Position numbers and translations under genes: made by a program. Shown one piece after another: positions 55,845-64,000 of a stretch of DNA of 64,000 bases (its first letter is position 1; every line of letters begins with the position of its first letter). The notes under the pieces are model-generated. The model made no database searches. It worked only from the letters and a program-made list of their open reading frames with translations, and was not told the origin of the DNA. Source of the DNA: Novosphingobium sp. 9 (GTDB taxonomy: Bacteria > Pseudomonadota > Alphaproteobacteria > Sphingomonadales > Sphingomonadaceae); contig NZ_CP022708.1 in NCBI RefSeq assembly GCF_025340265.1, positions 147,501-211,500 of the forward strand. Direction: 5' to 3'.

Positions 55845-56908
55845 GTATGCGGAAGCAGGTGTTCGTGCGGCAAGGTGAGCGTGGAGACCACGCCGCAGGG
55901 GGCATCGCCTTCGGATCGGTCATTTTCGAGCAGCAGTTCTGCGCTCAGTTGGTGTGCCATGACATGAGACAGGCGCAAGCCGACGCTGGTGGCGGCCTGC
56001 CCGTCGAAAGCGGACGGCAGGCCGGGGCCCCGATCCCGCACACGGATGGAGATCCCGCCGGAGGCAGCATCATGAAGGCAGTGGATGTGGACCGTGCCGA
56101 CATGATCCGGGCAGCCATGCTCGACCGCGTTGGCGATCGCTTCTGCAACAATCAGCGCCACTGGAATTGCGGCACCTTGTCGCAAGGCCCGGCCCGAATG
56201 GGCTTCGACGTGGATGGTCACGCCGGCATGAGTGGTGGCGATGGCAAGTTTCGTCGCAAGGTCGGTAATGAAGGTGTCCAGCGGCACGTCGTCGCCGTGG
56301 TGGCGATAGAGTTCGCGTTGGATGTTGCCGATCACCTGCAGGCGCCGGGCGGCATCGTCCAGTGCAGCGCGCGCGGCGGGATCGCTCAGTCCACGCTGTT
56401 GCAGCGATAGCATGGCGCCGATCATCTGCAGATTGTTGCCGACACGGTGCTGGAGTTCCTGAAACAGGACTTCCGCACGGGTCGCCAGCCGTCCGCGCTC
56501 TTCCGCAAGGTCGTGTACGGTCTCGCGCGCGGCGCTGAGGCGACGGTTCGCGGCCTGCATCAGGTGAACGAGCGCGATATCGACTGCCACGACGAAGCCG
56601 TAGAAGCTCAGCGCGACCTGCGTCCGCGCGTCGAACGTGAAGCTCCCGCGCGGAGCAATGAAAAAGTACCATGCGAAAATGCCGCAAACCAGCGCGGCGG
56701 CGATGCCGGGGCGCGGCCCAAACAGGAACGATGTCAGGATCACGGCAGGGAAAAAGGTCAGGTAAGGGTAACCCGGTGGGAAGGCAGCATCGAGTTGCCA
56801 ACGCAGAGCAAGTGCAACAAGGCTGAGCACGACAGCAAAGGCATATCCGGCAGCTGGCTTGTCCGGCAGCAGCGGCAGGCGTTCTATCAAGGTCGGGTGC
56901 TGACCCAA
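55841..56908 (-). CDS. Membrane sensor histidine kinase, HWE/HisKA_2 type with DUF4118
   Basis: 355 residues starting at a TTG at 56908 with GGAG seven bases upstream; no better ATG is near. The N-terminus has four membrane spans in a DUF4118/KdpD-like sensor (GYAFAVVLSLVALAL, TFFPAVILTSFLFGPRPGIA, LSFYGFVVAVDIALVHL). The phosphoacceptor His154 is in FQELQHRVGNNLQMIGAML, typical of HisKA_2. The ATPase domain has EAIANAVEHG and DRGPGLP. Kinases of this type often act in the alphaproteobacterial general stress response or light signalling; no response regulator is adjacent. Confidence 0.9.
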   Translation of the reverse strand: MGQHPTLIERLPLLPDKPAAGYAFAVVLSLVALALRWQLDAAFPPGYPYLTFFPAVILTSFLFGPRPGIAAALVCGIFAWYFFIAPRGSFTFDARTQVALSFYGFVVAVDIALVHLMQAANRRLSAARETVHDLAEERGRLATRAEVLFQELQHRVGNNLQMIGAMLSLQQRGLSDPAARAALDDAARRLQVIGNIQRELYRHHGDDVPLDTFITDLATKLAIATTHAGVTIHVEAHSGRALRQGAAIPVALIVAEAIANAVEHGCPDHVGTVHIHCLHDAASGGISIRVRDRGPGLPSAFDGQAATSVGLRLSHVMAHQLSAELLLENDRSEGDAPCGVVSTLTLPHEHLLPHT

Positions 56909-57101
56909 TCGTTGCTCCCTTCAGCCGTGGCCGGAAGCGGACATCGCCCGTCCTTGCGGTGCTTTCATGTCAGTCGGGCAGATGGCGACCGTTTTTCAAC
57001 CGAAAAGACGGTCGGCGCGGCGTTTTGTTCCGCCGCTGCCGGTCTTGCGGAGTATCGGGGTAATGAATACCTTCTAAACAGGTATAACTGAAAGGCCGCA
57101 C

Positions 57102-57959
57102 ATGCCCGACAGCACATCTTTGGGAACGTTCCTGCGCGATCGGCGCGAACGCATGGACCCGCAGGATTTCGGCTTTCCGGCGGGCCGTCGCCGCACGCCG
57201 GGGCTGCGGCGCGAGGAACTGGCCCAGCTCGCGAACATCAGCGCCACCTGGTACACTTGGCTTGAGCAGGGACGCGGCGGGGCGCCGTCTGCGGACGTGC
57301 TCGACCGTTTGGCGCGCGCGATGCTGCTGACCGATGTCGAGCGCGAGCATCTGTTTCTCGTCGCGCTGGGGCATGCGCCCGACGTGCGGGTAAAAGCGGT
57401 CGAGGACCCGCAAGGCGTGACGCAGCGCTTGCAGGGCGTGCTCGATGCGCTCGATCCGGCTCCGGCCATGATCAAGAACGCCCTGTGGGATATCATCGCG
57501 TGGAACCGCGCGGCGAGCGTCGTTCTGACGGATTACGCCACCATTCCGCCGCGCGATCGCAATGTGCTGCGCATGATGTTCCGCGATGACCGGGTGCGCG
57601 GCCATCAGGAGAACTGGGAAAGCGTGGCGCGCATGGTGGTCGCGGTGTTTCGTGCCGATGTGGCGCGTGCAGGGGCGCAGGACCGAGCGCAGGCGCTGGT
57701 CGACGAGATGTGCGAGACCAGCGCGGAGTTTCGCCGCCTGTGGCACGACCGCGACGTCAGCGCTTTCGGCGGCGGGATCAAGCGTATCCGCCATGCCGAA
57801 CTGGGCGAGCTGGCGCTGGAGTTTTCAGGGTTCGCAGTGGATGGGCGGACCGATCTGGCGATGATCGTCTACAACCCCGTCGATCCGGCGGATCGCGATC
57901 GCATCCGGCAACTTTGCGCAAGCCGCGCGACAGAAAAAGTTCTCGAATCAGTAGCGTGA
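57102..57959 (+). CDS. XRE-family regulator with MmyB-like ligand-binding domain
   Basis: 285 residues. Helix-turn-helix in RRTPGLRREELAQLANISAT and YTWLEQGRG (about residues 28-60), the hallmark start of the MmyB group. The C-terminal domain (PAMIKNALWDIIAWNRAAS, FGGGIKRIRHAELGELALEF) is the PAS-like fatty-acid-binding domain described for MltR/MmyB-type proteins. AAGG lies eight bases before the ATG. Divergent from the histidine kinase gene; target genes unknown. Confidence 0.92.
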   Translation: MPDSTSLGTFLRDRRERMDPQDFGFPAGRRRTPGLRREELAQLANISATWYTWLEQGRGGAPSADVLDRLARAMLLTDVEREHLFLVALGHAPDVRVKAVEDPQGVTQRLQGVLDALDPAPAMIKNALWDIIAWNRAASVVLTDYATIPPRDRNVLRMMFRDDRVRGHQENWESVARMVVAVFRADVARAGAQDRAQALVDEMCETSAEFRRLWHDRDVSAFGGGIKRIRHAELGELALEFSGFAVDGRTDLAMIVYNPVDPADRDRIRQLCASRATEKVLESVA

Positions 57960-58132
57960 GCGCGCGGTGGAGGGGCGGATGCCCTTGCGCCCGATCATGC
58001 TGCATTGCGGTGTATGGGCGATGAATTATGCACAGCCCACCGTTCACCGCGCGACGAACCGTGCAAGACGAACGGCAACCTTCCGGGTCGGCAGGTGTCC
58101 CGGTTACACTCTCCTGCCTATAACTTTCTCCC

Positions 58133-58639
58133 ATGAAGTGGGTTCCCGCAGCAGCTCTGATCGCGTCGCTCTTTGCAACGCCCGTTATGGCCTCGCCGCT
58201 GCAGTGCGCGCCCTATGCCCGCGAACATTCCGACGTCGACCTGCACGGCAATGCCGCCACCTGGTGGACGCAGGCCGCCGGCACTTACGAGCGTGGCCAC
58301 GATCCGCGCACCGGTGCCGTTCTGGTGTTCAAGGCCACCGGCTCGATGCCCTACGGCCACGTCGCGGTGATCGAGAAGGTCGTCGATGCGCGCCACGTCA
58401 TCCTCAACCACGCCAACTGGTCGCGCCCCGGCATGGTCGAGCGTGACGCGATGGCAGAGGACGTCTCGGCAGCGGGGGACTGGTCGGACGTGCGCGTGTG
58501 GTACAGCCCGACGCATTCGCTCGGCCTGCGCCCGAACGCGGCCTTCGGCTTCATCTACGGCCCGGAAGAAGCAGATGTCCCTGCGGCAGATACCGCCATC
58601 GCCAGCAGCGATGCGGATACGGCCTCTTCGGCGGGCTGA
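58133..58639 (+). CDS. Secreted CHAP-domain protein
   Basis: 168 residues with a signal peptide ending VMASP near residue 21. CHAP (cysteine-histidine amidase/peptidase) pattern: Cys25 in LQCAPYAR, WWTQAAGTYERG, PRTGAVLVFKATGSMPYGHVAVIEKV with His76, and LNHANW with Asn92. The catalytic Cys, His and polar third residue are present, so it could cut peptidoglycan cross-links. No ribosome site is clear. A low-complexity Ala/Asp/Ser tail ends the protein. Confidence 0.88.
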   Translation: MKWVPAAALIASLFATPVMASPLQCAPYAREHSDVDLHGNAATWWTQAAGTYERGHDPRTGAVLVFKATGSMPYGHVAVIEKVVDARHVILNHANWSRPGMVERDAMAEDVSAAGDWSDVRVWYSPTHSLGLRPNAAFGFIYGPEEADVPAADTAIASSDADTASSAG

Positions 58640-58654
58640 TCGCAACAGCTCACC

Positions 58655-58706
58655 CTCATACGAAAAGGCCCGCGCGGATCGCTCCACGCGGGCCTTTTCG
58701 TATGAG
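58655..58706. terminator. Bidirectional terminator between the CHAP gene and dnaB
   Basis: Perfect 20-base inverted repeat (CTCATACGAAAAGGCCCGCG and its complement) with a 12-base loop. AAAA/TTTT inside the arms gives T-runs after the GC core on both strands. It separates two convergent genes. Confidence 0.93.
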
Positions 58707-58730
58707 GGGCACTGAGCCCGAAGATTGCAA

Positions 58731-60290
58731 TCAGTCGTCCGAGCCGTACTGGTTGGCGCGCAGGTCGTCGTGCGCGAGGTCCGAGAACTTGGTGATCCGC
58801 GCCTCGAAGCGCAGGCGCACCTTGCCGGTGGCGCCGTGGCGCTGCTTGGCGATGATGAGTTCGGAAAGTCCGGTGACTTCCTCCATCTTCGCGCGCCAGC
58901 TTTCCCACTTGTCCTTCACGTCGGGCGTATCGGTATCGCTGGGGAATTTCGGCTCGGTCGCCTTCACGTAATAGTCTTCGCGGAACACGAACCAGACCAT
59001 GTCCGCGTCCTGCTCGATCGAGCCCGATTCACGAAGGTCGGACAGCATCGGGCGCTTGTCTTCGCGCTGTTCCACCGCACGCGAAAGCTGCGAGAGCGCG
59101 ATCACCGGAACGTGCAGTTCCTTGGCCAGCGTCTTCAAACCGCGCGAGATTTCGGAAATTTCGTTCACGCGGTTGTCGGTGGCACGGCCCGAGCCCTGCA
59201 ACAGCTGGAGATAGTCGATCACCACCAGCCCGATATCGTGGCGGCGCTTGAGGCGGCGCGCGCGGGTGCGCAGGCCCGCAATGGTGAGGCCCGGCGTATC
59301 GTCGATATAGAGCGGCAGCTCGGCAAGGCGCTGGCTGGCGAACGAGAGCTGCTGGAAGTCCTCGCGGCTGATCTTGCCCATGCGCAGCGCTTCGGAACTG
59401 ATACCCGATTGCTCGGCAAGAATACGCGTCGCCAGCTGGTCGGCGCTCATTTCGAGGCTGAAGAAGGCGACGGCCGAGCCGACCGACTTCTCGGTGGTGA
59501 TGCCGTCGGCATGGTCGCGCTGAAGGCGATCCGCCGCGTTGAAGGCGATGTTGGTGACGAGCGAGGTCTTGCCCATGCCGGGACGTCCGGCAAGGATGAT
59601 AAGGTCGGAATCGTGCAGGCCGCCGATCTTCTCGTTTACCGAATTGAGGCCGGTGGTCTTGCCCGAGACGTGGCCGCCCGAATTGAACGCCTTTTCGATC
59701 GCCTGGATCGCGGTGCGGGTGGCAACGCCGAAGCTCTGCGCCTCGCTCTGCGTCGCGGCGCCTTCGGCCACCTTGTAGAGCGCGGCTTCGGCGCGTTCGA
59801 CCTGCTCCAGCGGCTCGACCGATTCCGAGGTGTCCATCGCGCTTTCGACGAGGTTGCGCCCCACCGAGATCAGCTCGCGCAGCAGGGCGAGGTCGTAGAT
59901 CTGGTCGGCCAGTTCGCGCGGCGCCAGCAGGCCCTGTCCGTCTGCGGTCAGGCGGGCAAGGTAGCCCACGCCGCCCAGCGCCTTCAGCGCCTCGTCCGAT
60001 TCGAAGTAGGGACGCAGCGTGACCGGCGTCACGACTGCCTTGCGATCGAGCAGGTTGAGCACGCGCTCGTAGATGCGGGCATGGACCGGCTCGAAGAAGT
60101 GCGCAGGCGTCAGCTGCGTCTGCAGTTCCTCGATCACCCGGTTGTCGATCAGCACTGCACCCAGGAAGGCGGCCTCGGCCTCGACGTTGGAGGGCAGGGT
60201 GCGTCCCTGCTCGCCCGCGGAACTGCCGGAATCGCCGGGGGCTGCCGCTGCCGAAGGGACGGCGCGTACGAGAGTGCTTTCGGATGCCAT
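58731..60290 (-). CDS. dnaB: Replicative DNA helicase DnaB
   Basis: Hexameric helicase of the replication fork. I give the ATG at 60290 (519 aa); earlier starts at 60305 or a GTG at 60356 are possible since no ribosome site is convincing. N-terminal domain PSNVEAEAAFLGAVLIDNRV, then FEPVHARIYERVLNLLDR. Helicase domain with LNEKI-like SVNEKIGGLHDSDLIILAG, Walker A GRPGMGKTS, Walker B VVIDYLQLLQG, LSQLSRAVEQREDKRPMLSD and DLRESGSIEQDADMV. No intein or duplicated partner is present. Confidence 0.95.
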   Translation of the reverse strand: MASESTLVRAVPSAAAAPGDSGSSAGEQGRTLPSNVEAEAAFLGAVLIDNRVIEELQTQLTPAHFFEPVHARIYERVLNLLDRKAVVTPVTLRPYFESDEALKALGGVGYLARLTADGQGLLAPRELADQIYDLALLRELISVGRNLVESAMDTSESVEPLEQVERAEAALYKVAEGAATQSEAQSFGVATRTAIQAIEKAFNSGGHVSGKTTGLNSVNEKIGGLHDSDLIILAGRPGMGKTSLVTNIAFNAADRLQRDHADGITTEKSVGSAVAFFSLEMSADQLATRILAEQSGISSEALRMGKISREDFQQLSFASQRLAELPLYIDDTPGLTIAGLRTRARRLKRRHDIGLVVIDYLQLLQGSGRATDNRVNEISEISRGLKTLAKELHVPVIALSQLSRAVEQREDKRPMLSDLRESGSIEQDADMVWFVFREDYYVKATEPKFPSDTDTPDVKDKWESWRAKMEEVTGLSELIIAKQRHGATGKVRLRFEARITKFSDLAHDDLRANQYGSDD

Positions 60291-60468
60291 AAGGGTTGCA
60301 ACCATGCGCGCGAACCGGCCCGGCTTCAAGCTGCGGCCCGGATGATTTGTTTCCACAGGGTGTGGACGGAGAGGGACAGGTCCGTCCGGCGGCCATTTGC
60401 CCCTGCCGCTTTTTCAGGTGCCGCTCCCTTGCCGCATACCCCTGTGACCGCGTAAGGCTTCGAGGATC

Positions 60469-60951
60469 ATGGCCGATCCGCGCATCTCCCACATCGAACT
60501 CGACGAGGCGACCATTCTGTGGCGCAACGCAGATATCGAGCAGGAGCGGCGGATTGCGATTTTCGACCTGATCGAAGACAGCGTTTTCAAGCCCTTGCGT
60601 GCGTTCGAGAGCGGCCATGAAGGGCCTTACCGCCTGCACCTTTCGGTCCGCGACGGGCGGCTGTCGATGAAGATCGCCGACGAGGCGGGCGCGGAAGTCG
60701 AATCGCTCTTGCTCGGCCTTGCGCGGTTCCGGCGCTCGATCCGCGAATATTTCGCGATCTGCGAGAGTTACTATCAGGCCATCCGTAAGGCGACGCCGCA
60801 GGAGATCGAGACGATCGACATGGCCCGCCGCTCCATCCACAACGAGGCGGCGGAAATCCTGATCGAGCGTCTCGACGGCAAGATCGAGACCGATTTCGTC
60901 ACTGCGCGGCGGCTGTTCACGCTGATCTGCGTCCTTCATATCCGGGGCTGA
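60469..60951 (+). CDS. UPF0262 family protein
   Basis: 160 residues matching the alphaproteobacterial UPF0262 pattern: DEATILWRNADIEQERRIAI, FDLIEDSVFKP, GPYRLHLSVRDGRL and the end TDFVTARRLFTLICVLHIRG. Function unknown. First gene of a plus-strand run with GH25 and cdd; divergent from dnaB. Confidence 0.92.
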   Translation: MADPRISHIELDEATILWRNADIEQERRIAIFDLIEDSVFKPLRAFESGHEGPYRLHLSVRDGRLSMKIADEAGAEVESLLLGLARFRRSIREYFAICESYYQAIRKATPQEIETIDMARRSIHNEAAEILIERLDGKIETDFVTARRLFTLICVLHIRG

Positions 60952-60960
60952 AGAATACCG

Positions 60961-61671
60961 ATGGCTCGCAAGAAGCGCCGGGTCGGGCAGGCCCGACTGA
61001 TCCTGATCGTCGTCATCGTGCTGGCGCTGCTGGCGGCGGTCGGCAGCGGCATTGCCTGGTGGCACCTGCGCCACTGGACCCCGCCGCATGACGCCTATCC
61101 GATGCAGGGCGTGGAAGTGAGCGATGCCGATGGCGATATCGCCTGGGATTCGCTCAAGGCCATCGGCGTGAAGTTCGCCTATATCGATGCGAGCGCCAGC
61201 GCCTTTGCGCGCGATCCGCGCTTCGTCGCCAATCTGGAGCACGCGCGCGCAGCCGGCTTGCAGGTGGGCGCGGTGCATCTTTACGACCCGTGCCAGCCCG
61301 CGCAGAACCAGGCGGCGAACTTCGTCGTCACCGTGCCGCGCGATCTTACCATGCTGCCGCCTGCGGTCGAGCTGGACCGCCTTGCGGACGATTGCCCGGT
61401 GCACGTCAGCGAGGCCAAGGTCGAGAGCGAGCTGATGACCTTCCTCAACCAGATCGAGACGCACACCGGAAAGCCCGTGATCCTGAAGGTTACGCCGCGC
61501 TTCCAGTCCCGCTACGACATCTCCGCAAAGCTCGATCGAAACCTGTGGCTGGTGCGCGATCGCGTGCAGCCCGACTATGCCGGTCGTCCCTGGACGATGT
61601 GGACCGCCAATTCCGACTACCTCAACGAAGTGACCGAGCACGGTTTGCGTTGGGTCGTCGTCCAGCCCTGA
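60961..61671 (+). CDS. GH25-family lysozyme-like protein, membrane anchored
   Basis: 236 residues. One N-terminal membrane segment (about 12-33, LILIVVIVLALLAAVGSGIA) then a GH25 barrel: MQGVEVSDADGDIAWDSL (Asp in the first strand), KFAYIDASASAFARDPRF, GAVHLYDPCQPAQNQAANF, AVELD with Asp and Glu of the active-site strand, and a C-terminal MWTANSDYL. The usual D-x-E catalytic pair of GH25 is slightly changed (VELD), so activity is likely but not certain. It would cut peptidoglycan glycan strands in the periplasm. Confidence 0.85.
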   Translation: MARKKRRVGQARLILIVVIVLALLAAVGSGIAWWHLRHWTPPHDAYPMQGVEVSDADGDIAWDSLKAIGVKFAYIDASASAFARDPRFVANLEHARAAGLQVGAVHLYDPCQPAQNQAANFVVTVPRDLTMLPPAVELDRLADDCPVHVSEAKVESELMTFLNQIETHTGKPVILKVTPRFQSRYDISAKLDRNLWLVRDRVQPDYAGRPWTMWTANSDYLNEVTEHGLRWVVVQP

Positions 61672-61682
61672 GGGATGAGATC

Positions 61683-62141
61683 ATGAGCGAAGAGACGGCC
61701 CGCCTGCAACGCGACGCCCTGCTGGCCACCGCCCGCGAGGCCGCGCGTGGGGCCTATGCGCCTTATTCGAAGTTCCATGTCGGTGCGGCGCTGCTGCTGG
61801 AAGACGGCACTGTCGTCACCGGCGCGAATGTCGAGAATGCCAGCTATGGCCTCTCGCTCTGCGCCGAGACGGTGGCGATCGCCAAGATCCTGTCTACCGG
61901 CAAAACGCCGAAGCTGGAGGCGGTTGCCGTCACCGGCGGTCTGGCAGGGGCGCCGGGCGCGGGCGACACGGTGACGCCGTGCGGACGCTGCCGTCAGGTG
62001 CTGAACGAACTTGCCCAACTGGGCGGGACCGATCCGGTCGTGTGGAGCGACGGCGCCGAGGGTCCGCTGGAAATGCGCCTGTCAGAGATGTTGCCCCACG
62101 CCTTCGGTCCGGCGCATCTGGGGATTACGGGGCGGGGATAA
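61683..62141 (+). CDS. cdd: Cytidine deaminase
   Basis: Pyrimidine salvage, cytidine/deoxycytidine to uridine. 152 residues from the ATG at 61683. Motifs: YAPYSKFHVGAALL (25-38), zinc ligand Cys60 and catalytic Glu62 in LCAETVAI, and Cys100 and Cys103 in PCGRCRQVLNEL. This is the small tetrameric form. It follows GH25 by 11 bp. A longer upstream frame is only overlap with the GH25 gene. Confidence 0.95.
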   Translation: MSEETARLQRDALLATAREAARGAYAPYSKFHVGAALLLEDGTVVTGANVENASYGLSLCAETVAIAKILSTGKTPKLEAVAVTGGLAGAPGAGDTVTPCGRCRQVLNELAQLGGTDPVVWSDGAEGPLEMRLSEMLPHAFGPAHLGITGRG

Positions 62142-62150
62142 CCTCATATC

Positions 62151-62257
62151 GTCATCCCAGTCCTTCGCTGGCGCTCAGGATAAACTGCCCTGCGGGCAAG
62201 CTGGGATCGTCGTGAATTTAGCGCGACATTGAGAGCGGTCCCAGCCTTCGCTGGGAC
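62151..62257. repeat. REP-like palindromic repeats
   Basis: Two related units: GTCATCCCAG ... CTGGGATCGTCG (62151-62212), also containing CCAG-TCCTTCG-CTGG, and GTCCCAG-CCTTCG-CTGGGAC (62238-62257). This CCCAG-TTCGCTGG theme is common as scattered intergenic repeats in sphingomonads. They lie between cdd and a convergent gene and may act as terminators. Confidence 0.7.
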
Positions 62258-62290
62258 GACGGTGTGGGGGAGGGCAAACCTCCCCCGATT

Positions 62291-62917
62291 TCACTGACGC
62301 AGGGACGATCCCGGCGCATTGCCCGGCAGCACGCCCACGAAGGGCGCATCAGGAGCGGGCTGCTTCGTCTCCAGCCCTAACACCGTCTGCAACAGCATCC
62401 AGCCCGAAGTGAACCCGCGCCGGGTGTCGTCGCAGACCGGGCAGGCGCCCCAGTCCCGCGCGAGGCGAGCGAGGGAGCGCTGGCGGCCGACTGAACCTTC
62501 GAGATCGCTGACCAGGAACGAGCGGAACGGCAGTTCGCGGCGCGGCACTGCGCCGAAGCGGGCAAGGCGTTCGTCGGCGCCGGGCAGGTCGAGGTCCGGC
62601 GGGTTGACGATGATGGCGCCGGTCACGGCGTTTTCGGGACCTACGGCCTCGAATTCCACCCACCAGGCCAGCGCCAGTGCGGCGATATCCTCGGTCACGA
62701 TCACCACGGGCCGGTCGGCCCGCTGGATCGCGAGGTTCAGCTTGTTCACCCAGGTATTGCGGTGCGGTTCGTCCCACAGCCCGAGTTCGAGGATCTGCGC
62801 ATCGGCACTCCAGCGGCTCCAGCGCGTCATCCAGTGCCCTTCGGTGAGCGGGGCGCCCGGCACCATCAGGATCAGCGGTTGGTGGGCATGGTCTTCAGGG
62901 TAACGGTAGATCGTCAT
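62291..62917 (-). CDS. RBBP9/YdeN-like alpha/beta-hydrolase with lost catalytic serine
   Basis: 208 residues from the ATG at 62917 (a start at 62932 is possible). The overall plan matches the small RBBP9/YdeN hydrolases: HQPLILMVPGAPLTEGHWMTRW, LNLAIQRADRPVVIVTEDIAALALAWW, AIIVNPPDLDLPG and PFRSFLVSDLEGSV. In active members the elbow reads roughly VAHSLG...W. Here it is VTEDIA...WW, so the nucleophilic Ser is gone. The last motif GFTSGW also lacks the usual context. It is probably a pseudo-enzyme with a binding or structural role. Confidence 0.75.
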   Translation of the reverse strand: MTIYRYPEDHAHQPLILMVPGAPLTEGHWMTRWSRWSADAQILELGLWDEPHRNTWVNKLNLAIQRADRPVVIVTEDIAALALAWWVEFEAVGPENAVTGAIIVNPPDLDLPGADERLARFGAVPRRELPFRSFLVSDLEGSVGRQRSLARLARDWGACPVCDDTRRGFTSGWMLLQTVLGLETKQPAPDAPFVGVLPGNAPGSSLRQ

Positions 62918-63093
62918 CGGCTCTCTCCACATGCTGTGCGGAAATGGGCCCGGTCGACTCTGTTTACGTCCCGAGTGAGAGCAAATTTATCATAACTGAT
63001 ATGGTAGACAATAGCCTTGCGGCGATCCGAAGAGGCGATGCGCCGAAAGGACAGGCGCGGTTCGGCCGATAGACAGCCGAACCGCGCGAAACC

Positions 63094-64000
63094 TCAGTTT
63101 TCGTAGCCGACCAGCCATTCCAGCAGCGTCGCCATGCAGTCGCGACCCAGCTGCGCCGAGCGCTCCGGGCTCCACGCCTGTGCGGCATCGGGGGCGTCGT
63201 CGTTGTCCTTGAAGGGCATTTCCAGTGTCATCGAAACCGCGCCGAATCGTTCCGCCAGCTGGTTCGTCGACATGGTGAGATTGGCCGCACCTGCGCGCGC
63301 TTCGGGATAGCCGAGCTTGCGCTGGAAATCGGGCGTGCGGCGGTCGAGCAGTTCGGCGTAGCGGTCATAGCCCGCCTGCTGGGTGTCCTTGTGCGAGGGG
63401 ATGCCGTGGAACCCTGCCAGGAACACCGCCGGAATCGCCTCGTCGCCGTGGACGTCCATCGCAAAGTCGACGCCGGTCGCGTCCATCGCATTGCGGATCG
63501 CCAGCACTTCGGGCGAACGCTCGGGCGTGGGCTCGGCCCATTCGCGGTTGAGGTTCACGCCCGCGGCGTTGGTGCGCAAGTGGCCGCGGAACGAGCCGTC
63601 CGGATTGGCATTGGGCACGACATGGAACGAACAGCGGCGGCGCAACTCGCGGCCCACGGAGTTCGCCGGATCGGCCAGCACGTCGAGCGCGCCTTCCATC
63701 CACCATTCGGCCATCGATTCGCCGGGATGCTGGCGGGCATAGAGCCACACTTGCGTCGGACCCTCGCCCATTTCGAGGCAGTCGATCGCGCGCCCGTCAA
63801 GCGTGGTGCCCAGCATGCGATGCGAGACGCCGGGGGCGGCGGCGACGACGTCGGCGATCAGGTCGTCATGGCGCTCCAGCGAATAGGGCGCGAAATAGGC
63901 GAACCAGGCAAGATCGCCTTCCGGGCGATAGCGGATCGTCAGCGTGCCGCCCTCGACGGTGGCGTCATAGCTGGTTTCGGCAAGGCCCCAGAACTGCCGG
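63094..64000 (-). CDS. M14-family zinc carboxypeptidase, cytosolic CCP-like (5' end outside window)
   Basis: The frame is open to the right edge, giving 302 residues of the C-terminal part. Before the catalytic domain is the CCP-type beta domain with [18 protein letters not shown]. Zinc ligands His and Glu in [14 protein letters not shown] and His in FAMDVHGDE; also [21 protein letters not shown], and the catalytic Glu in [12 protein letters not shown]. Related to the N-carboxypeptidases that trim acidic tails in eukaryotes; the bacterial substrate is unknown. No signal peptide can be judged. Confidence 0.9.
   Translation of the reverse strand, partial: RQFWGLAETSYDATVEGGTLTIRYRPEGDLAWFAYFAPYSLERHDDLIADVVAAAPGVSHRMLGTTLDGRAIDCLEMGEGPTQVWLYARQHPGESMAEWWMEGALDVLADPANSVGRELRRRCSFHVVPNANPDGSFRGHLRTNAAGVNLNREWAEPTPERSPEVLAIRNAMDATGVDFAMDVHGDEAIPAVFLAGFHGIPSHKDTQQAGYDRYAELLDRRTPDFQRKLGYPEARAGAANLTMSTNQLAERFGAVSMTLEMPFKDNDDAPDAAQAWSPERSAQLGRDCMATLLEWLVGYEN

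Noticed and set aside
59029..61641. 870-codon minus-strand frame over dnaB, UPF0262 and GH25
   Set aside because: An out-of-frame opening; the three real genes have intact families in their own frames.
1..64000. CRISPR arrays, rRNA, riboswitches, phage structural genes, toxin-antitoxin pairs
   Set aside because: Looked for on both strands; no regular repeat-spacer pattern, no rRNA sequence and no convincing member of these classes was seen.

Overview
The window is high-GC alphaproteobacterial chromosome, most likely a sphingomonad such as Novosphingobium. The clues are large TonB-dependent receptors paired with glycoside hydrolases and a tryptophan-halogenase-like flavoprotein, UPF0262, alphaproteobacterial rpoZ, ftsH and dnaB, Ti-type traA debris, and a PQQ glucose dehydrogenase next to an OprB porin. 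I saw no rRNA, tRNA or CRISPR array. Genus is an inference.

Layout. (1) 1-6.6 kb, minus strand: membrane PQQ glucose dehydrogenase (cut by the left edge), OprB porin, a secreted MRJP/yellow-type beta-propeller protein and an aldo/keto reductase. (2) 6.8-9.3 kb: mobile-DNA debris (IS3 transposase tail, broken traA relaxase, broken DUF6118 gene). (3) 9.3-28.0 kb: a glycan-utilisation locus. A minus-strand operon runs TonB receptor, Trp-halogenase-like protein, GH3, GH27. A ROK sugar kinase diverges from it. A second minus-strand operon runs GH2, SGNH esterase, type-B carboxylesterase, preceded by an MFS transporter/SMP-30 lactonase pair. GH27, GH2, GH3 and two esterases would suit an acetylated galactosylated hemicellulose. 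(4) 28-31.2 kb: an integrase relic and an intact IS630 element with an A7 frameshift signal. (5) 31.3-46 kb, plus strand: LysR regulator, a perfect T-N11-A operator, amidohydrolase, MhpA-type FAD monooxygenase, GlcG-like protein, type I extradiol dioxygenase, FAH-family hydrolase, TonB receptor, alpha/beta esterase, GH1 beta-glucosidase, GH106 alpha-L-rhamnosidase and a small membrane protein. This set looks like a pathway that imports, deglycosylates and ring-cleaves plant phenolic (flavonoid) rhamnoglucosides. It is the most interesting system here. (6) 46.4-64 kb: poxB-like enzyme with a LysR regulator, then mostly core genes (rpoZ, ParA-like, DUF3667, ftsH, HWE-type histidine kinase, XRE regulator, CHAP protein, dnaB, UPF0262, GH25, cdd, a degenerate RBBP9-like hydrolase, and an M14 carboxypeptidase cut by the right edge).

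Five genes (GH2, SGNH, carboxylesterase, GH106, second LysR) are broken by six single-base frameshifts. Each is repaired by adding one base to a G/C homopolymer of 4-6, and repair restores a full-length protein and, where relevant, a 4-bp stop/start overlap. I therefore read them as probable sequence errors and give each gene as one CDS. The traA, DUF6118, IS3 and integrase relics decay differently and look like real pseudogenes.
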